Assembly (NCBI RefSeq): GCF_014805685.1
Contig: NC_060909.1
Location: forward strand, 8,878,792-8,942,791
Source of the DNA: Silurus meridionalis
Lineage: Eukaryota; Chordata; Actinopteri; Siluriformes; Siluridae
DNA length: 64,000 nt
Direction: 5' to 3'
Shown here: piece after piece, positions 59,353 through 64,000 of the stretch
Numbering within the stretch: position 1 is the first letter of the stretch
Layout: each line of letters begins with the position of its first letter
Position numbers and translations under genes: made by a program
The notes under the pieces: generated by a model
Told to the model about the DNA's origin: nothing
Database searches by the model: none
What the model saw: the letters and a program-made list of their open reading frames with translations, nothing else

Positions 59353-60119
59353 GCAGCACCCTAATGGAGGCACATTCAACTCAAAATCAATAGAGGGAGA
59401 CGAAGTGCAAACCCACAGTCCAGCCTGAGGGAAGAACCAACAGGGCCAGAACAAATACGCACACAAATGAACCTTTTCAAAGAGTTTACCTCACTGACAT
59501 GTACAACAAAAGAATTTTTTTGCACTTCCAGGATTCAAGTTCGGAAGAATGTTTGGGTGTTAACTTTTAACACGAGTGTCATCAAATTTGAGGGGGAAAA
59601 AAAAACAGCAACATCTTACAAAATCAGTCTAATTATAAAACAATCAGAAACAATTCTAGCATTTACAGCTGCACCCAGTTGCACCAAATGACCGGCCGTT
59701 CGAGCGTAGGGCATGTTATAAAGACTGTTCCCGGTTATACGTTAGGGGCAATGTTCGGCTACGCTCAGACGCTTCAGCGTCATCGTATTTAGTGCGTAAC
59801 AAGTTTGTGTAGCGAGTCACCTGGTTTTGATATAAAGTGGGATCTTTCATGATCTTCCTAAAGCAATTCGGGTAACGTTCTGCGAAATTTACTTCTACAG
59901 TTTAAGTCACAGTTTGCACGAATCTCAGATCAATTGACCGAATCAAAACCATGATTCCAATTAGTGAGTGATAAAACCACTTATTTGTGCAGAAGACTAA
60001 CTCATTGTCCTGTCGTTTCAATCTCATACAATGAAAAAAGAGATTCATACGATGAAGGATCGTTTTTCGAAACCTACAAGAACTTCAAAGCGAAATAGTT
60101 TGTAAACTTGAGAATCGTG
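59350..60119. other. Unique DNA, no gene seen
   Basis: Mixed composition, no recognised repeat; short frames only. Confidence 0.4.
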
Positions 60120-60510
60120 GCAATTCGCTATCAATCCAGAGCTTAATTTGGACTCGCTGCAGAGTGCCGAAGAGTCTCCCGCTCTATCTCCGGCAGAAGG
60201 CGGCACTCAGCCCTTGAAGACCTGAGCAATTTCTCAGCTCGCTTAATTCCACTTCACCTCGAGAAGACCTGCTCCGAGGGCAGTGTTGCATTTAGATTAA
60301 TTCCGCTTAATACTAATTGGTCCTTGGGCTGAGAGGCCTCGTGGGATTGGCTCCCTGCAGTCCACTCTAGAAAAAGGAGGCTGCACCGCCGTCTGAGGCC
60401 TGCTGATGAGTAGAACATTTTATCAGCGCAAACATACACGCAAAGCCCCCCGGGGCTGAAAGCATACCCAATAATTAACTCGCGCACAAACCGTAATTAC
60501 CATGTTTACA
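60120..60510. promoter_or_regulatory. GC-elevated unique block, candidate regulatory DNA
   Basis: Repeat-free and GC-elevated, with clustered AT-core sites in GC-rich context: TTCCGCTTAATACTAATTGG, CCCAATAATTAACTCGCG, CCGTAATTACCATG, plus a CCAAT-type ATTGGCTCC. The 77-codon minus frame lacks recognisable features. One of the better enhancer candidates here, still inference. Confidence 0.33.
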
Positions 60511-60690
60511 CTCGTTCTCTGTGAAACAGAGAGCCTAAGAAGAGAACGCTAAAGGAAAGAAGAAGAAGAAGAAAGAAATACACAAATATGATGCCAAATC
60601 TTTTTTTTTTTTTACACACATTTTACCCTCCCTGTCTCTCTCTCTCTCTCTCTCTCTCTGTTACAGTCTCATAATAAGCTCGGAGGGCAT
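60511..60690. repeat. Simple-sequence stretch: (GAA)n, poly-T, (TC)n
   Basis: (GAA)n at about 60557-60573, a T-run at 60600-60613 and (TC)n at 60632-60659. Confidence 0.9.
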
Positions 60691-61055
60691 GTTGTCAGCG
60701 TAATGCCCATCACTTATTTATTTTCCAGAGATAGCCCTATTAATTTCCCCCTCGGTTTGAAGCGCGTCGATGTGGACGGATCCCGCGTCCCCGGGGTGCT
60801 CCTCAAGGAAAAGACGCAAATGACCCAAATAAAGGAGGCTTTTGAAGGCTGCTGAGAGGCGCCGGCACCATTAAAACTAAATGAAGTGTTTATTAGCCAT
60901 GCTGACAGCACGCGCCGCGCCGGCAGATCAAGAGCCGTTACAGTTAATGTTCTCCCCCAGAAACACACGCCCCGTTTGTTTAGTTCTGCTGCTGAGGCAA
61001 AGCTGAGATTTCTGCTTTTATTTATCATCTGTTCGCTTGTGTAGCATCTCTAATA
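60691..61055. promoter_or_regulatory. GC-rich unique block, candidate regulatory DNA
   Basis: Among the most GC- and CpG-rich unique DNA in the window, including CGCGCCGCGCCGGC near 60911-60924. The 104-codon minus frame covers it but has no motif I know. A longer AT-core series (CCTATTAATTTCC, CCATTAAAACTAAATG) accompanies it. Treated as candidate conserved non-coding DNA. Confidence 0.33.
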
Positions 61056-61059
61056 AGCG

Positions 61060-61061
<2 letters not shown>

Positions 61062-61099
<38 letters not shown>
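61062..61099. repeat. (CA)n microsatellite
   Basis: About 19 CA units. Confidence 0.96.
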
Positions 61100-61101
<2 letters not shown>

Positions 61102-61173
61102 CTTCTTATACACAATTATAGCTATTCAGAGCATTTAAGTTATGTTATCTGTGCATATATGTGCATATATCTA

Positions 61174-61806
61174 TTAGGGACGTGCATCTCCATAACTGAG
61201 GCTGATGCGATTCGCATCTCGCCAATGATACGAAACATTAAAGAAACTTATGCAGCAGCTGCCTGATTCGATGCAATTCTCCCCGATTACGATGCAGCGC
61301 GATCCTATTATGATTTGATTCAACACAATGCGATTCAATGCAATGAAACGCAATTCAATATGGTACAGATAGTTTGTTTCTTTTGTATTTCTTTTGTTCA
61401 GACAGACAGCAAATCAAATTTACTCAACTTCCTTCTGACTTTCAACTCATGTCCCTTTCACAAACAGGACTTTGAAGTGCACAAAAAAGAAGAAAAAATA
61501 TTAAGTAAAATTAGATGTTTTTTTTGTTCTTTTTCCAGGAAGATGCAGCTCTACCTCTGCCATGTTAATCTGTATTCTATGTGTCTCTCAGGACACGCCT
61601 CGTCTCCATAGTGTTATACTACATGTTATAATCTATGTATGAAATATTGGTCACAAATAATTTGCCATGTTAATAAAAGTATAGTGCATCTACTAATAAT
61701 TATATCCTTGTATCCTAGCTTGTATCCGACACACATTTTTTTAAATGGATGCATCACATCATTAACTTTTATGGCGATGCGAATCATTGAATCCGACCAT
61801 CATTAA
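61174..61806. mobile_element. Possible hAT-like non-autonomous element
   Basis: Left region TAGGGACGTGCATCTCCATA and GATGCGATTCGCATCTCG; right region GGCGATGCGAATCATTGAAT. GATGCGATTCGCAT and its near-inverse ATGCGAATCAT lie near the two ends. The interior is full of CGATGC/GATTCGATGC motifs. Ends are not sharply defined and no target duplication is evident. Confidence 0.4.
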
Positions 61807-61817
61807 TTTAATATATT

Positions 61818-62160
61818 TCTAACTTTCTCTTTTTTTCTTGCCTTTTTCTTTTCTTTCCATTTCTATTAGTTCAGCCTTTCATTTTTTTCCTCTTTTCCTT
61901 TTCCTTCGTTTTTTTCTTTTGTCATTCATTGCCTTGTGTTCATTTTTTCTTAACTGCTTTATCTTTCCACATTCCTTATATTTCTTTTCTCTTCTTCCTT
62001 TCTTTCTTTTCATTTCCTTTTTCTCAGTTTCTTTCTTTTTACATTTTTTTTCTTTTCTTCCTTCTTCATTGTGTTTCTTTCTTTCTTCCATCCCTTCATT
62101 CTTTCCTTCCATTTACACCTTCCTTTTTTTTATCCCTTCATTCTTTCCATTTATCTGTCC
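61818..62160. repeat. Polypyrimidine tract, (TTTC)n-like
   Basis: About 340 bp that is overwhelmingly T and C on the plus strand, built from degenerate TTTC/TTCC units. It causes long Phe/Ser/Leu frames on the plus strand (to 146 codons) and Lys/Glu frames on the minus strand, all artefacts. Confidence 0.93.
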
Positions 62161-63297
62161 ATCACTCTCTCACAGCAAACTGCTTCTTTATAATTACACT
62201 TTTTATTTCAGGGGTTTGGACAAAAAGTCAGGAAAGTTCTGGAAGCACTTCCTGTGAGTTCTGCGTTCGATTCAACTATTATTTTTTTTGTAATAAAGTT
62301 CCGGATGTTAATGGGGGACCGGGAGGGGTTTTCGGAGATGCCAAACAACATAAACAAAATATAAAATAAAGAAAGTAAAGCAATTAAAAGCTGCTTGAAC
62401 CTGCTGCTTTCTCTTCTGCATTGTTGAAACCTAATAGACTTAAAGCAGTGGAGAAATGAAGCAGGCTTCTGGCTTCCACTTACGCACTTTAATACCTGCC
62501 ACTGAAAGCTCAATATCATTTACCTCGCATTATTTTCTCATTAATCCTCTCTTTAGATTTTTTTAATGCCTTATTTACTGGAGGAAGGCATTTCTTATTA
62601 TTATTTGGCTTAATAACATCTTGCAAAAACAAAACAAAAAACCTAACAAAAAAATTGTACGAGTAACGGTCTTCATTTGAAGGGGAATTAAAAGAAAGGG
62701 CGAATAATGAACGCTTAGAGAAGTGGAAGAAAAAACGCAATATGTGACTTCTAAACATTTTTTTTCATAATTTTTGCCCTAAAATACACACTTACTAACC
62801 CACCCACACAGACATCTCTAATTATTTTTCATAACCTGCAGCACTACGCAGTAATAATGTTTCAATCTTGCCCTAGCCTGTCTATATTTGATGTCTCATA
62901 CACAAGCACACACGCACACACCTAATTGCCTAAATCATGGTCGGAGAGTTACTTCTGTACTGTCGTAAATGAAGCTTTAGTCTAAATTGCAGGCTTTGAG
63001 GATGAAGATTGATGTTGGACATAGTGTATTACTGAAGTCTGAAGCTGCAATCACAATTCACTACAATTATCCCGAGCCATTAAGAGCTGCGCTGAGCATG
63101 TCACAATCAAGCCTGCATACAATTAATCACCTGGTGCGAGAGTAGTTAGGGTGTGTCTCCTTGTGTCAGTGTGTGAAGTGAGTCAACGCCACTATCTGCA
63201 TCAAGATCTGTTTAAAGCTCCAAATATCGAGATTTATGCTGCAACAGGACATAACTCGTAATTCCTGACCTCCGACCAGAAAATGTACAGAATTAAA
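62161..63297. other. Unique DNA, no gene seen
   Basis: 62365-62530 is a complex repeat-free patch that might be regulatory. The rest is AT-rich with A-runs; no coding frame recognised. Confidence 0.4.
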
Positions 63298-63910
63298 CTT
63301 GTGCCAAAAGTTTTGAAATACATTTTTGAGAAATATACAAAGCAAAAAAAACAAACACAAAACCTGAAACTGAAAACAATGAAATCATCAATCAAAAATG
63401 TAATGTAATGGTATCAGCTTTACACTCAAAGCTTTTGTTTGTGCGCTCAAAATTTTATTTCCACCATTCTGGCACAAACCTTTCGTGTGGGGCGGAGCTT
63501 AGCAGCACCATATATCATTGGCTAGTGAAAGTTGGATTGACAGCTCCCTGACCCTGAAGTAGAGGCTTCAGTGGAACCACAGTTCAATAGATAATAATGA
63601 ATTTCTATAAAAAAAATAATTAAGGTATGAAGCAAGGAATTAATTTTTACTAATAATAACAGAACTGTTAAGCTGTTGATGTGTTACCAAGCCCCACCCC
63701 ACAAGAGAGTTTTGTACCAGAATGACACATAGAAACTTGCGTAAAACTGCACCTTCATAAAGCAGTGAAAAGAAAACTGGAAAAAGAAAAAAAAAAACGT
63801 TACAAAGAATATTGTGGTAATTTTTTGCTTTGTTTTCAGTTTTAGATAATTTTTTCTTTTTCCTTATTGTACAATTCTGTTCATTTCTTGTTCTTTACTT
63901 TTGGCACAAG
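63298..63910. mobile_element. 613-bp fold-back (MITE-like) element
   Basis: Ends are a perfect 14-bp inverted repeat: CTTGTGCCAAAAGT at 63298-63311 and ACTTTTGGCACAAG at 63897-63910. A second inverted pair lies inside: CATTCTGGCACAAACCTTTC plus GTGTGGGGCGGAGCTTAGC (63465-63503) pairs with GCCCCACCCCACAAGAGAG and TTTTGTACCAGAATG (63691-63724). A-rich arms with CTGAAAAC motifs pair between 63368 and 63840. No transposase frame, no clear target duplication. A fold-back DNA transposon is the best explanation. Confidence 0.7.
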
Positions 63911-63924
63911 GATGCCTCCTTAAC

Positions 63925-64000
63925 TTCCTACTCGGGAACGCTGAACCATCTCCTCAACTCGGAATTCCGACTCGGGATCACTGAACAGTATCCTCAACTC
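63925..64000. repeat. 40-bp tandem repeat, cut by the window edge
   Basis: Two units of 40 bp: TTCCTACTCGGGAACGCTGA and onward from 63925, then TTCCGACTCGGGATCACTGA from 63965. Both end with ATCTCCTCAACTC or ATCCTCAACTC. The array probably continues beyond position 64000. Confidence 0.7.

Noticed and set aside
60714..61028. 104-codon minus-strand frame
   Set aside because: GC-rich DNA has few stops; no motif or splice signal supports coding. Kept as a candidate regulatory block.
61838..62369. Overlapping 139- and 146-codon plus-strand frames, apparently a membrane protein
   Set aside because: They are produced by the polypyrimidine tract, which encodes only Phe, Ser, Leu and Pro. No start context, no homology, and the opposite strand is equally open.

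Overview
This window reads as nuclear non-coding DNA from a ray-finned fish. It is AT-rich and carries more than two dozen long dinucleotide arrays, mostly (CA/GT)n. It also holds fossils of transposon families typical of teleosts: Tc1/mariner, hAT, an RTE-like LINE and tRNA-derived SINEs. A SINE tail reading 'ctctggataagggcatctg' and several Tc1 ends resemble repeats common in otophysan fish such as catfish. That placement comes from memory of repeat families, not from a search. I see no bacterial features, rRNA or CRISPR, and no intact functional gene.

Layout. From 0 to 9 kb: AT-rich DNA, a short interstitial telomeric tract (578-611), two fragments of one Tc1-derived family, a LINE reverse-transcriptase fossil (4030-4452) and a teleost dispersed repeat (5241-5560). 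From 9.5 to 11.2 kb: a decayed Tc1 transposon on the minus strand, split by a 700-bp hAT-like element with an 8-bp target duplication. From 12.2 to 14.05 kb: a TA array, a possible terminal coding exon on the minus strand (12613-12757), and a 1.15-kb minisatellite of 15-bp units with a 45-bp higher-order repeat that holds a 341-codon reading frame open. From 14 to 40 kb: mostly unique DNA with microsatellites, two SINE-type repeats, a local duplication (31513-32290), a degenerate GGAATGG-type minisatellite (38853-39346) and several GC-elevated blocks that could be conserved regulatory DNA. From 40.2 to 43.2 kb: three DNA-transposon fossils in a row, the last a hAT element sitting inside a TA microsatellite. 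From 45 to 58 kb: a LINE 3' end, a mariner-like remnant, a short Tc1 copy with both ends, more SINEs, and a 57-bp direct repeat. From 58 to 64 kb: GC-elevated unique blocks (58.2-61.05 kb), a 340-bp polypyrimidine tract, a 613-bp fold-back element, and the start of a 40-bp tandem repeat at the right edge.

Overall this looks like a gene desert or a very large intron. Its likely functional content is regulatory. Most long reading frames are by-products of microsatellites or transposon fossils. The one place where I suspect real host coding sequence is the short GC-rich exon at 12613-12757; I could not identify its gene. Regulatory calls rest only on base composition, absence of repeats and clusters of homeodomain-like sites, and are kept at low confidence.
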